DNA from: Atrina japonica
Taxonomy: Eukaryota; Mollusca; Bivalvia; Pterioida; Pinnidae
Direction of reading: 5' to 3'
NCBI GenBank assembly: GCA_030159075.1
Contig: BROG01000525.1
Coordinates: 147,001-211,000, forward strand
DNA: 64,000 nt
Under the pieces are notes generated by a model. The model saw nothing but the letters and a program-made list of their open reading frames with translations, searched no databases and was not told the DNA's origin. Below, piece by piece: positions 37,411 to 49,233 of the stretch. The position numbers and the translations under genes are program-made. The stretch's first letter is position 1. Every line of letters starts with the position of its first letter.

Positions 37411-37622
37411 CCTTTGGTTTTGTCCATATTTGTACAAACATATGCACTATGTAATTATATTCAGATACAACCTAGTTTTCTGTGGTACGACGAACGGTAA
37501 ATGATATACAGTAGCGCCAAGGCGCTATCAAATTCAGTAAATATCCAAGATCAGCCTTTGTTTTGTTATGGTCGCATACCGTTTGAGATTCGCAATTGTT
37601 CTTCGTGTTTACACCATTTGTA

Positions 37623-38165
37623 TATAAAAATCTCAGAACCAAAATATAAATCATTATGATGTCCAGTATATAGGTACAAATCCGGACAAACAAGGACCTG
37701 TGGAAACCAAGAGTTGAGATCAGGTGTCATGGAGGAGTAAGCATCCCCTGTCGACCGGTCACACCCGCCGTGAGTCCACAGTCAAGTCCAATGAAATACG
37801 TGAGGAGTGTATCCTCGTCATAACTGGTACAGACGTCTCAACAACCGCCCTCGAACAGGTAACTCAACATTTCACTTAGCGAAACAGAGTAATCGCAAAC
37901 ATTACTATCATACCGACAGTAAAATTTGCGGAACATTACATCAATATTTCGATATTCCTGTGTCAATAATTTGTCAGTTAGTAGTTTACCTCTGTATTTG
38001 AAATGTTCATATGTTGAACACGCCCTGGCATACCGGATCCTTTGTAAAATATAAACTCTATATGCGGGTGAATGTGGAATATTACTACATGTACTTAAAT
38101 GTGGAAAATTTACGATGTGAAAGCCGAAATAGTCGCGTTTGTCATATTTCCAATTTGTTGTCTTC
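37623..38165 (-). mobile_element. Retroelement family A, 5'-truncated copy
   Basis: Tail with AAAATCTCAGAACCAAAATA, GTGTCATGGAGGAGTAAGCA, CCCTGTCGACCGGTCACACC and CGCCGTGAGTCCACAGTCAA. The RT C-terminal segment follows (GGCATACCGGATCCTTTG; AAAGCCGAAATAGTCGCGTT). Coding frame interrupted. Confidence 0.85.
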
Positions 38166-38529
38166 TAAAAGAATGAAAAGTTTCGATTGTCCATTGTAAC
38201 TACTTCATCTTTACTTTGTAAAGGTTCTTGTGAGTTTGATGATATAAACATTTTAATAATATTCCGTTTGTATAAAGATCAATCTGATATTCTATATCGG
38301 ATGGAAATTAAAACGTTCAGTATGGACTCAAATTTAAGAAGCTTTGTTTTTCAAATTAACAAAAATGTTCATAATCATTTATAGCAGTGCACTATTCTGA
38401 ATTGTAAAGTACAGTAAAGATATGGTACATTTACATCTTAAGATAATTAAATAAACTGCTTGAGTAACTACTGAATGTGACTGAGTCGCTGTCCGTCAAA
38501 AGATGATGATTAAATTCTAAAGTTTCCAA

Positions 38530-38735
38530 AGCTATGATAATTATCTTTTTACAGTGGTTACTCTTAAACGGGTTTGGCTATACAAACAAATTTATTTTTT
38601 GACCTTGTCTTATACCACTTTTCCTTGAGAAAACCTTTTTGTAAAATTTGAGCTCAACTGATGAAGTCTAATTGACAGAAACGATCGTCTTGAGCATTTT
38701 AACTTTGGTTTTATATTTATAATATTAAATCTCTC
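38530..38735 (+). repeat. Dispersed repeat C, partial copy
   Basis: TTTTTACAGTGGTTACTCTT, then GACCTTGTCTTATACCAC, GAGCTCAACTGATGAAGTCT and GACAGAAACGATCGTCTTGA. Confidence 0.85.
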
Positions 38736-38739
38736 ATGA

Positions 38740-39415
38740 TATTTTTCCGTGTATTAAAAAGCAATTTCATCGATGATAAATGTCGGTGATTACAACGTTT
38801 TATAAGTGTAAATTACAATATATATATCATTAGACTATGGAATTCATACACAGCGTTAGTTTGTATTTTACCTAAACACCTTTAAAATAAAACCTTAAAT
38901 AGTATATTATCATAGATCAATATTGTATTCGTATACTCCGGATGTACTGTATGTTTCCTTTTATTTTTAGAAAGTTGATTTTTGTAAAACAATTCCACAC
39001 TCAGAAATCTTGTAAACATTGGACAGAAAGGACCTCTTGGGATTAGATACCATGAAGTGCAAACGTACACGATGTGGTTTGGATACAAGGAGGTGCACTG
39101 CTACAGATAAATTTCAATTGCATATTTTGTCAATACACCATTTTCAGAGAAAAAAATCCCCAGAAACTACAATACAGCAAAATTAAAAAAACACATATTT
39201 TTCCATTACAAGAAGCGTCACTAGATAATCAAAAGATAATCTATTTTCCTTCCAGTTGACATTTAATAAAATAACATGAATATATATCGCGTCATATATG
39301 TCATCGGTCATAATTGCCATAAAAAATACCGTGAAAAGGCCGTGAACAATATAAGGAGGAATCAAGCAGTCAATGAACTTCTGGTCTAACTAAACTATTA
39401 ATAGTTATGAATGAT
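38740..39415. other. Unannotated stretch
   Basis: A weak match to the family-A tail (GGACAGAAAGGACCTCTTGG, near 39020) may be an old fragment. Otherwise nothing is seen. Confidence 0.4.
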
Positions 39416-39422
39416 GAAGGGG

Positions 39423-39635
<213 letters not shown>

Positions 39636-39659
39636 TAGGATGCCAGTTGTCATCAACTA

Positions 39660-40255
39660 AATAACAGTATGTTTTACCCCTTAAAACTTTCGACGCAAGA
39701 CGGAATAAAACGTAAACTGTCTATTCTCTAAATAGACTTCTTTCACACCTTTTAACTAATCAAAGCGTTAGATGAGATGAAGGTGTTAATATCGTGATAT
39801 AAATGAATGAATCTCGGGTTTTTTCGTATCATCGCCCTGTCATACCGAATCATAAAATCTGCTTACATACTCTTTAAGTTTAACTTTGTTGCCAAGTAAT
39901 GGGTGTTAAGAGAGTTGACAGCTTTATCTGGACTAATCATATACCATCAGGAACGTTGGCAGTTGCTCGACAGAAGCTATTTTTGTGTCCTGTGTGATTA
40001 ATGATCAAATGACCACTGTGTCTAAACTCGATCCACTGAAATGAGCACATTGCCATCATAAATTAACTTTTAAGAAAAGCTGTAACAATTTCCCTAAGTT
40101 TGTTTGAAAAATGACCAGTAAACATATAAATCAATTACATGTATATGACTAATGAAACTGATAAATTGCTATTAGTCCCGCCCATAATCTACTGATTTAG
40201 ATATACTCGGAATAGCTTACTGCGCAGGAAATCACAATGAAAAATACTGTTACTT
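39660..40255. other. Unannotated stretch
   Basis: No recognised feature. Confidence 0.5.
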
Positions 40256-40260
40256 CGATA

Positions 40261-40545
40261 TACTATGTTTCACTTAGTGAAATGTTGAGTTGCCTGTTCG
40301 ATGACTGTTGTTGAGATGTCTGTACCAATGACGAGGATTCGTTCCTCAAGTATTTTATTTGGATTTGACTATGGACTCACGGCAGGTGTGATCGGTCGAC
40401 AGAGGATGCTTACCCCCTGTCACCTGACCCCACCTCTTGATTTCCAGAGGTCTGTTTGTCTAATTTTTTTACCAGATTTGTATCTACATCCTGAAAATCC
40501 TTTAGATTTACTTCGGTATCTGATTTTTTATATATGCAAAATTGG
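40261..40545 (+). mobile_element. Retroelement family A, 3' tail only
   Basis: Begins at GTTTCACTTAGTGAAATGTT. It contains GGTGTGATCGGTCGACAGAG and CACCTGACCCCACCTCTTGA, and ends at the family terminus GGTATCTGATTTTTTA. The plus-strand frame 40301-40618 covering it is the translated tail and is not judged a real gene. Confidence 0.85.
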
Positions 40546-40549
40546 TTTA

Positions 40550-41065
40550 GTGTCTCACCCCGAAACCCACGTGACTGACTTTCAACATTTATTCAGACCT
40601 AGACGGTACATTGACTAACTGCTTTTAAGATATATCATCTACGACCCACATCAGGAATTTGACCAAGAGCAAGATGGATGATCTAAGAACTGAGACACAT
40701 AAAATGAATCAAACATTAAGTTTCTGATTGCAATGTTTACGACTTTCCCTGAAAAGAACCAGCTATCAACCAACTTTATTGTCATTGAGAGACAGTTGTA
40801 CCTTCATCGCAAGAGAAGTTTTCGCAACATACTTGTCAATAAACACAGCATAAGAGACAGTACGAGGAAGTAGGTGTATCACACCTGTGTAAGTGATATG
40901 ACAAGATTCGTAGATTCACAGTTTTACCTGTCAGCGTTCATGGGGAAAAAACTAATTATTTATACAAGGAAAGATATGGTACGTTCCGGATTATGATTGC
41001 ATATCAGAAACTTGTGACAAAAATTGTATTCGGAATAAATACAATTCACAATTTAATTGTACTAA
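40550..41065. other. Unannotated stretch
   Basis: No recognised feature. Confidence 0.5.
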
Positions 41066-41069
41066 GTGT

Positions 41070-41071
<2 letters not shown>

Positions 41072-41152
<81 letters not shown>
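41072..41152. repeat. (AT)n microsatellite
   Basis: About 40 TA dinucleotides. Confidence 0.95.
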
Positions 41153-41154
<2 letters not shown>

Positions 41155-41419
41155 TTCACGCACGTGTACAAGCACGTTAATGCCAACGAGTTTGCTTTGT
41201 TTTCAAAATAAGTAGATTTGAATGTGCTTTTTATTCAAGTTTATGAAATTATTTTTCTCACCGTATGAAATGGTCGTGGATCGAAAGGGTACTTTCGCAT
41301 TTGATCACCTTTTAAACAAGACAACATATGCATCTTACGGGGCCGAAGACCGTTAGCAGATCCATTATGTCCTTTTGATTATCTGTTTCAGTAAGGGCCG
41401 CTTAGACCACAGACCACAA

Positions 41420-41710
41420 ATTGTCGGATAGACCGCTTGTGATGGTCTAGTTGTAGAGCCCTCCGGGTTCGATTCCCTGATCGGATCATACAAAAGACTT
41501 TCAAAATAGTAGTGACTGTTCCTTCTCGGCATATGACGTAGTCATGAGGCTGAAAAACGAGGTCCCGTGTCGCGGAAGGCGTGCCACGCAAAATAACCCT
41601 CACTGCATTTGTGTCAGTCCATATAGCACAAGCAAATTTTTTTAGAATTTCACCTAAAGGATAATATCTCAAAATAAGTGAAAATTCTTGTAAAATAACA
41701 ATCAAACAAA
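41420..41710 (+). mobile_element. tRNA-derived SINE of a second type
   Basis: A degenerate head (GATGGTCTAGTTGTAGAG with GGGTTCGATTCCCTGATC) is followed by a body: GTGACTGTTCCTTCTCGGCA, ATGAGGCTGAAAAACGAGGT, CCCGTGTCGCGGAAGGCGTG and CCCTCACTGCATTTGTGTCA. It ends in an AACAAACAAACAAAG tail. The body matches SINE sequences common in molluscs (recollection). The 141-codon minus frame through it (41388-41813) is translated SINE and is not a gene. Confidence 0.8.
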
Positions 41711-41825
41711 CAAAGAAAATTGTCGGAAAAACGTAGCATCTTGTACATGTAAAGATACGATATAGGGTTTTACTTGCCAAATATGTATTTGGCGTATCTG
41801 ATTCAATAGCCACTTATACGGAGAT

Positions 41826-41932
41826 CTGAGATAAAATTTATCTGGAATGACGATGAATCAATGACATTGATATTCAGATATAAAATTTATCTGGAATGAC
41901 GATGAATCAATGACATTGATATTCAGATATAA
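41826..41932. repeat. Tandem duplication of a 52-bp unit
   Basis: AAAATTTATCTGGAATGACG through CAATGACATTGATATTCAGA is repeated exactly twice. Identity suggests a recent event. Confidence 0.9.
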
Positions 41933-41939
41933 ATATTCA

Positions 41940-43230
41940 TAACAACTGCTTGTAATGATCGCCAAAGGTTAATGAAACAAATTACGGGAATAGATGAGAT
42001 TATTACTATTGAAACGGCACAGGTCGGTGATAGATAACAAAGCGACCCATTGGCAATAAAATTTGACATTGTATAATATAAAGGTACATTTTATGGAATA
42101 TTTCTATTTCAAATGATTCCGAGTTTTTGTAATATTACTTTTATGCTTAAAGTAATGCTTTACTTGAATTATATAACAATGCAGTTTTATAAACAATACC
42201 TTAATCCGATGTAAATTTCTCTTGTAACTTCGTCTGGACTTTCCCTAGCGATATTAATGTCATAAGCTTATGTGGTCAAGCTCTAAAGTTGCGATAATGA
42301 ATTTAAAAATAAATGGAACATCGCGTTTACCTATAGACTTTACGAGTTTGAGCCTGCTTGAACTTATGACTATTAAGTGAAAAAGTTTTTCAATTACAAA
42401 ACGCCGATGATCATCTCCCGAGTACGTGTTAACCAGGTTTCCACCTACATCATTAAAAACTGGCAGCTATGGTACAACATTGAAGTCAGTGAGTATGAGT
42501 AAATAATGCAAAGATAGAAAAGACCATTTATTAAAAAAGAAAAGAGAGAAATATACACAGTCGAACTTTTGCATCGTAAATAATGATTTTTCACACAGTG
42601 ACCTTCACGGGATATCCTAAACAAAATAGTCCTATGCTGATAACTAATGTATGTGTACTAAATCCACTACTATATTTCTGTCATTTCTGATCATATATCT
42701 CTGGTTTGTAACCAAACCACAGACGTTAAAAAATATTGAATAAATGAATATATGTCATTGTTTCTTACTGGAATATTCTGTGAGTGACTGGCTTAATTTA
42801 TGAAGTGATGGTTAAATTATTAATTAATTCAATGACATATTACTCTACCTGTCAAATGGGGAGTTGATGGATGACAGGTACAGACGGAAATGAACGAGAT
42901 GATGGTATAAAGAATAAGAGACACTTTAAATGCAAAATTAAAGAGGACAGCTATAACAAAGCAAGAAGACATTATTTTAAAATTGGTGTGTAAGTAGGCA
43001 AAGGGCACCTTCACACCAAACAAATGTAGATGCTACGTCTTCTAGTTTAATGAGTCCCTGTACAGCACCAAGTATACCGGGCCTTCCGTGGTCGAGTCCG
43101 CATCGTGCTTAATGGACTTAACGTAACCCGTAAATTTCAATACATGTATTTCATAACATAGATAATATTCACAATTATATACATATCTCAATATATGATT
43201 AGTCAACTTCATGATGTAAAAATAGAAACC
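41940..43230. other. Unannotated stretch
   Basis: No gene recognised. A short SINE-head-like match (GGGCCTTCCGTGGTCGAG, near 43079) is present. Confidence 0.45.
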
Positions 43231-43234
43231 TGTG

Positions 43235-43541
43235 TGTGATAGTATCTAAAGTACACAAATTTACGTATTTCAGTATCTAAGGTACACAAATTTACATATC
43301 TCAGTATCTAAGGTACACAAATTTACATATCTCAAGATCAAAGGTACACAAATTTAAATATCTTAGTATATAAAGCAAACAAATATACATATCATTATCT
43401 TAGGTACACAAATATATACATCTCAGTACCTAAGGTACAGTTACGTATCCCAGAATCTAGGGTAGACCTAATTATATATTCCAGTAGCTAAGTAGACCAA
43501 ATTATATATATTCCAGTAAATGTACGTACCCAGTAACTAAG
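43235..43541. repeat. Minisatellite with ~31-bp units (left part)
   Basis: Degenerate repeats of AGTATCTAAGGTACACAAAT followed by TTACATATCTC. It continues beyond the retroelement at 43542-44040. Confidence 0.85.
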
Positions 43542-44040
43542 TAAAATTGAAGAAGTACCCATCAATAATCAAAATTCAAGTCCATTGTAACACGACGAAT
43601 TAGATGTGCAAATGGTCTCAACATGAAGAACAATTACGAATCCCAAACGGGATAAGACCAGGTGTCCTGAAGGAGTCAGCATCTTCTGCTGGCATGCCAC
43701 AATTGTCGCAAATGTTCCATGGAAACCTTTCTAGTTCGATGAATGGGTCAAATTCGGTAGAAAGGTCCTGATTGGTGAAACGGAGTCACTGTCTGTGGCC
43801 GTGATCCAGAATACCATCTAATATCTCTGAGAGGAGGTCTTCATAATATTTAACAAGATCCCCGTATCGACCATAAAACTTCTTCAACGACGACTCCAAG
43901 CGTTCAACAACGAAACCTTGTGTAAGTAGTTTATTGGCTAGTCGTTTAGGTCTCAGAATAAAACATTCATAATCAGAGCATGCCCTGGCATAACGTATAA
44001 GTTGTGAAATGAAAATGCCATAGGCAGAAGATGGAATACT
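43542..44040 (-). mobile_element. Retroelement family B insertion with probable 6-bp target duplication
   Basis: ACTAAG flanks both sides (43536-43541 and 44041-44046), and the host minisatellite resumes on the right. This looks like a clean 499-bp 5'-truncated insertion. The 3' tail (low coordinates) carries GAAGAAGTACCCATC, ATGGTCTCAACATGAAGAAC, GGAAGGAGTCAGCATC and GCAAATGTTCCATGGAAACC. The tail recurs at 52.8, 54.9 and 60.4 kb. Confidence 0.85.
43786..44040 (-). CDS. Reverse-transcriptase C-terminal fragment, intact frame (family B)
   Basis: From 44040 leftward the minus strand is open for 84 codons to a TGA at 43788-43786, with no internal stop. It contains SIPSSAYGIFISQLIRYARA, then LANKLLTQGFVVERLESSLK, then KFYGRYGDLVKYYEDLL, and ends HGHRQ. 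These blocks match the family-A protein (SNIPESPA, RYARAC, KLLTQGY, FRKFYGRYNSLV), so A and B are related retroelements. The fragment has no start codon because the insertion is 5'-truncated; it is not an independent gene. It is better preserved than any family-A copy here, suggesting a younger insertion. Confidence 0.85.
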   Translation of the reverse strand, partial: SIPSSAYGIFISQLIRYARACSDYECFILRPKRLANKLLTQGFVVERLESSLKKFYGRYGDLVKYYEDLLSEILDGILDHGHRQ

Positions 44041-44190
44041 ACTAAGGTAAACATTTGTAACAATGGTTTACAGATTTACTTATCTCGGTAATTAAGGTAA
44101 ACAAATTTACTTATCCCAGTATCTAAGATAGATAGACTAAGGTAGACAACTTAAGGTAGACACATTGGAATATATCGATAGCTGTGGTAG
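44041..44190. repeat. Minisatellite with ~31-bp units (right part)
   Basis: Continuation of the 43235-43541 array (GGTAAACAAATTTACTTATC, CCAGTATCTAAGATAG) after the family-B insertion. Confidence 0.75.
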
Positions 44191-44194
44191 ACAG

Positions 44195-45040
44195 ACTCCT
44201 TCAAATAGAAATATAATTTTCTGACCTCAAATTATAGTTGTACAAGTAAAGTTTACATCTGTGTTGACGGACTTTTATATTGTAGCAGTAAATCATAAAA
44301 TATACCATTATTATTCAATATCATATCCCGTCAGTGCTAACGTTTGGAACAATTTAAAAATTTATAAATTCATTTTGAAAAAAGTGATCTTTTATTATTG
44401 TTGGGTGGATGACGTAAAATGAAATTAGAAGAAAATGCTAATTTCAAAATATCTAGCCTTTGTAAGTTATGTATAATTTCTTAAAATGGCAATTTCTTTT
44501 TGCGGATTTTAGAACACATACCAGTTTGGGATATGTATATGAAGATACACTTGGTTTATCACTATTTTTCCAGACACAATTCTTGGCTACAAATTTCTTC
44601 CGATATCTCTTGTCGCCCGAAATAAATCTCCTATAATTGATAGGTATAGTAAAAGTTATAAATAGGCATTATTGTATATGACACTTTTATAACTTATTGT
44701 TGAAAAGTCGGTTTTAAACAACGTATTTAGATAATAAGTTTCATTTAGAACGATATATTTGCACTGTTCCTACTTCAAATCTGTTCTATGATTTCATATA
44801 TTAACTAATATTTTTGGTATGGGACTACAAACAGATGGAAGAAATATGTAGACACGTTCTTTCCTATTCTTGTCATATTTATATTTGTAAAAATCGAGTG
44901 AGATACACTAATATCAGGAAATTAACTACTTTTCTCTTTATCTTAATATTGAAGCGAACAAGACCTTGCCGTGACCTTGTCGTCGACATTGTTATGAAAC
45001 AAACTTGCATCGCGATTCTCTTTAAATATTGTTCCAGAAT
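44195..45040. other. Unannotated stretch
   Basis: An 85-codon plus frame (44814-45071) has no recognised domain. Nothing else is seen. Confidence 0.45.
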
Positions 45041-45044
45041 GCAT

Positions 45045-45340
45045 TATGTAGTTGTGTACCTGACTATATAACTGAGTTCCTAACAGAGTATCACGTTCTT
45101 GTATTTTTGTCTTTTAACGCAGTTGTATTCCCGACTATGTCATATAGTTGTGTTCAGGAATATATCACGTGATTGTGTTCAAATCTTTAACATGCAGTTG
45201 TATTCAGGACTATACCATGTGAATGTGTTCCCATCAAGTACTATGCCACGTGGTAGTGTTCTCGACTATAACACATAGTTGTGTTTCCGACTTTAAAACG
45301 CAGTTGTGTCCAAAACCATATCACGTGGTTTTTCCCTAAG
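45045..45340. repeat. Degenerate minisatellite, ~30-bp units
   Basis: Eight or so loose repeats built on CACGTGATTGTGTTC / CGCAGTTGTATTC followed by an ACTAT or ACTTT segment. Confidence 0.7.
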
Positions 45341-45344
45341 TGGT

Positions 45345-46650
45345 TTCGAACTACTAATCATACTTTTGACACTGACAAGCAGGACACCCGGGAACAGCGC
45401 ACTACGTCATTGTACGGTTGACCAACTACCGTCCTAAACATGTGTCTGCTTACGTTAGTGTCACTCGGCGAAATATTGAAAGCGCTAAATTATAACCCGT
45501 GATTATTACATGTATCTCTACAGAACACTGTGGCTTTATACTCGACATGTAGAAAATACACGGAAAGTTTATGTTATGTATAGTCATACAGGCCAGTCTT
45601 AACAGATTAATTAAAACGAATATTCCTTGACATTAAGATTTTATCAATGTCGAATACAATTACGGAAATTTATGGATTGTCTATTTTGCGTTTTATGTAG
45701 TACCTATGATGAATGTTGAGTTGTTCCGGATGACGTGCGTTACAATAGTAACGCCATCACTTGTTACAAAAGACAAAGTTTATGTAAATTTCAAGCAGCA
45801 ATATAACATTGACACAAAACATCTGACGGACCTAGAGGATGACAAAATGTCGCATAAATTTGTCCACATTTTCATGTATATAGACTTTCAAGAGGACAAA
45901 TCCCGAAACAAGATTTAGATGAAAGCTCAAAAAAAAAATTTTCAAACTCAATGGTCGTGGAAAACAGAAAACGGTATTTGGAGAAATTGAAAAAGATACT
46001 TTATATATGTCCAACATGTTAATCATACTGTCACTGTTTTTTTAGTGTTGGTTTCAATAATGATATCAATAACTGCAGATCAAAAATTAAATTCCGTTTC
46101 CAATGATTTAATCAATAATTTCCATATTCATTGTTTTATGTGTTTGTTATTTAAATGGTCTATGCTATATGCGCAGTAATGCAGTAATGGCTACCAAGGG
46201 TAATAATAAAGAAAATGCGGTCACAATGTATCCGAGTTAAGGCCGCTATCATGCATCAAGTCAAATGGTAAATTTACCCCAATTCATAAGCTGATGGTTT
46301 AATCATTCAATAATTGCGGGTTTGGGAAGAGCAATCCTGATTCTTGTAAATACGACAAAACCGCTTTAAATACTTCTTCGCCAGTTTACAAAACGAGTTG
46401 TTGCTGAGTCATTATGACATAATTATTGCATGGTGTTATGACGTCATATTATCTTACCAAATGTGATTTCTTGACTTTATCTATGAGCAATATGAGAGTT
46501 ATGACGTAACTTATGTGTTACCATTGTATGGTTATTCCTCGAAATAATAAAATAAAATCATTCTTAGAGAAAGAACAGTATGCAAAAAGTTATAAATTAC
46601 ATAGATCTATGTAGATTTGTTGGTTTGATACATTGCATCACTATAACTTT
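45345..46650. other. Unannotated stretch
   Basis: No recognised feature. Confidence 0.5.
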
Positions 46651-46654
46651 GGCA

Positions 46655-46950
46655 TTATGTTTATAATATTTACAACCACTGGGTCTTTACAACTGATTGT
46701 AAACTGTTCGAGTCCCCGTGGGTAAACAAAAACCCAGCAGGCCTGTCTGATATTTCTGTACCAGCTGATTACGTTATACGTAAAGTCACAGGTCTCATGT
46801 AACAATAGCCATTGTTTTACAGTAATGGCAATACATATAGGTTTATTATTCGGCCTTGTATGATACTACTTTCTGTACCGGAACTCTACATTTCCTTTGA
46901 ATTCGAGCTCAACTTATGATGTCTTACTGACAGAAACGGTATTCGTAAAT
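46655..46950 (+). repeat. Dispersed repeat C, diverged copy
   Basis: CCACTGGGTCTTTACAAC, CTGTTCGAGTCCCCGTGGGT, GGCCTTGTATGATACTAC and GAGCTCAACTTATGATGTCT. It carries an internal deletion relative to the array unit. Confidence 0.75.
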
Positions 46951-46978
46951 ATTACTATATATTTTATATATTGGTCGT

Positions 46979-47087
<109 letters not shown>

Positions 47088-47448
47088 TATTGGTGCCACA
47101 AATTACATATTTTACAAGATAATGGTTTTATCTCCAGTGTAATTTACGAATAGTTGTACAAAGATTCACATTCAACGACTTTTATGTGATTTCGTCTTTC
47201 TGCATTTTTATATACAGCAAAGCTATAAATATATAAAGCCAAACCATATTGTAGATAATATATGTTTGTTCTACATGTAATGACAACACACAAACCGGCG
47301 ACTCATTAACGTCCACTGCAGTGCATAGAATAATTTAATAAGATTATGCATTTGTCACGGCACGTTACGCTACACACATGGTCGACAGCAGTGTCAGTCT
47401 GGAAGGTCCTAGTCAGTGTAAAAGGCAGACAAACGTCATAACACCATG

Positions 47449-47533
<85 letters not shown>
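47449..47533. repeat. (AT)n microsatellite
   Basis: About 40 TA dinucleotides with one early phase slip. Confidence 0.95.
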
Positions 47534-47534
<1 letters not shown>

Positions 47535-47729
47535 GCACTAAAAAAAGTCTGTTTAAGACACGGGATAATTTTTCTGTTAAGTATCATATTTGAACAAATA
47601 CTGTATACTTTAAAATTTTCGCCCATGATTATTTTCGCCTTTTAAAAGTGGCATAAATGGCCGTGCTTTTATTATTTACCATGGAAATTTCGCTTTCATT
47701 TTAAATTCGCCATCTCATCTAAAGCAAAG

Positions 47730-48224
47730 ATGGCAAAAATGTCCAAGTATACAGTTGTAATATGTCGCCCAAGGTTTCAGGTCGAGCAAAAATGCATTAT
47801 AGGTGGAACAGGTCGTAAAGATATTGCATATACTATTTTAGGAATGAGAGTCCGTCTGACATTCTTGATGTTATTTATTGCATATTATTTATATACAGCA
47901 TGTGTATTTTCAAATATCACCAGATGTCATACACGCAATTCAGTTCTCAGTTGTAATTATTGCATTGGAAAAATTGTAAAAGAAAATTTGAATAGATTTG
48001 CACTTTTCAATGCTGTCGGAAAAATTGTGTTTCTTGTTTATTGCTGTCTGTGGATTTTATACTGGGTAATTAATCTTCTAGGTAACTCGAAATATTATGG
48101 TATAAGATATTTAGTGATTATCCACAAAATGAAAAATATGCTAATAAATAAAAATAAAAATTATAAGATTCTTACCTACTTCAAAAAGATATCTCCCAGC
48201 AGTATCGGAAAGAAGTCTCGCTAA
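47730..48224 (+). CDS. Uncharacterised ORF, doubtful
   Basis: An uninterrupted 164-codon frame, long for this AT-rich DNA. The product would be basic, with a hydrophobic stretch near residues 42-60 (LTFLMLFIAYYLYTACVF), another near 97-117 (GKIVFLVYCCLWILYWVINL), and a Lys/Asn-rich tail. Two membrane segments are therefore possible. I recognise no family. Just upstream (about 47610-47725) are TTTTCGCC/AATTTCGC motifs like those of repeat E, so the frame may lie within or beside a repeat. No splice structure or polyadenylation signal was established. Confidence 0.25.
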   Translation: MAKMSKYTVVICRPRFQVEQKCIIGGTGRKDIAYTILGMRVRLTFLMLFIAYYLYTACVFSNITRCHTRNSVLSCNYCIGKIVKENLNRFALFNAVGKIVFLVYCCLWILYWVINLLGNSKYYGIRYLVIIHKMKNMLINKNKNYKILTYFKKISPSSIGKKSR

Positions 48225-48229
48225 CAGGG

Positions 48230-48530
48230 GCAATGCTTTGTAAACGCCCGCTGCTTGCGACCTGTCCTTAACAAGAAAAAAGGTCGAAAAGAATAAATTC
48301 TAATGAAAATGTTTATATATAAGGTTGTTTGTTACTGTCATATGACGTATCAGAAACCTAGACAGGGAGAGACTTGCTATAAATAAATCGTCATATAAAG
48401 TGGTTACGCGGATATATGCATAAAGTGAATTATTTAGATATGAAATTGATATACGCACTCAACAGTAGCCTAACGTAGCAGGGCGGGACAGACTATATAC
48501 GGAAACGAATCTATAACAGGTATAACGAAT
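48230..48530. other. Unannotated stretch
   Basis: No recognised feature. Confidence 0.5.
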
Positions 48531-48531
48531 G

Positions 48532-48534
<3 letters not shown>

Positions 48535-48619
<85 letters not shown>
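48535..48619. repeat. (GA)n microsatellite
   Basis: About 40 GA dinucleotides. Confidence 0.95.
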
Positions 48620-48621
<2 letters not shown>

Positions 48622-48779
48622 AGACATTTAAGACAAACGTGATGATTTCGACTTTACCTATCGCCAAATTTCCACATTTCACCTTTCAACTCTAAGTATC
48701 TTGATGGTATGATTTTTTTCTATTGCTTGTACCAGTCTATTACGACCAGAAGGGTTCAAGTGGTAAGTATCCATTCTGT

Positions 48780-49153
48780 GTTTATATTTTGCAGATGATC
48801 TGATATTTCAGAGTGTGTTCAACATATGAACATTTCATACTCAAACTACCTACTGATAAGTCATTAACAAAAGGATATCGGGAATCGCGTTTAGTGTCAA
48901 CACTTCGCAAATTTCAGGCTCGCTATAATAACCTTGTTTGCAGTTAATACGTTTCACTAAATCGAATGCTGAGTTGCCAGTTTGATAGTGGCTGTTGAAT
49001 CCTCTATACTGATTGAGACGGGGAATTATTCCTGACTTATTTCATTTCAATTTGATTGTGGATATGATCGGTAAACAGAAGACTCTAACTCCTCCGTGGC
49101 ACCTTATTCCTGGATTTTCAGTGGTCCTTCTTTCTCCAATATTCACCAGTTTC

Positions 49154-49155
<2 letters not shown>
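48780..49155 (+). mobile_element. Retroelement family A, diverged 5'-truncated copy
   Basis: Plus-strand RT tail (GTGTTCAACATATGAACATT, GATATCGGGAATCGCGTTTA), then the noncoding tail (TTTGATAGTGGCTGTTGAAT; CTCCTCCGTGGCACC). It loses its terminus at the (AT)n tract starting 49157. More diverged than other copies, with many indels. Confidence 0.75.

Positions 49156-49156
<1 letters not shown>

Positions 49157-49230
<74 letters not shown>
49157..49230. repeat. (AT)n microsatellite
   Basis: About 36 TA dinucleotides between the family-A copy and the repeat-C array. Confidence 0.95.

Positions 49231-49233
<3 letters not shown>

Noticed and set aside
40301..40618. 105-codon plus-strand ORF
   Set aside because: Covers the noncoding tail of retroelement family A; equivalent frames in other copies are broken.
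41388..41813. 141-codon minus-strand ORF
   Set aside because: It overlaps a tRNA-derived SINE along most of its length; the apparent protein is translated SINE.
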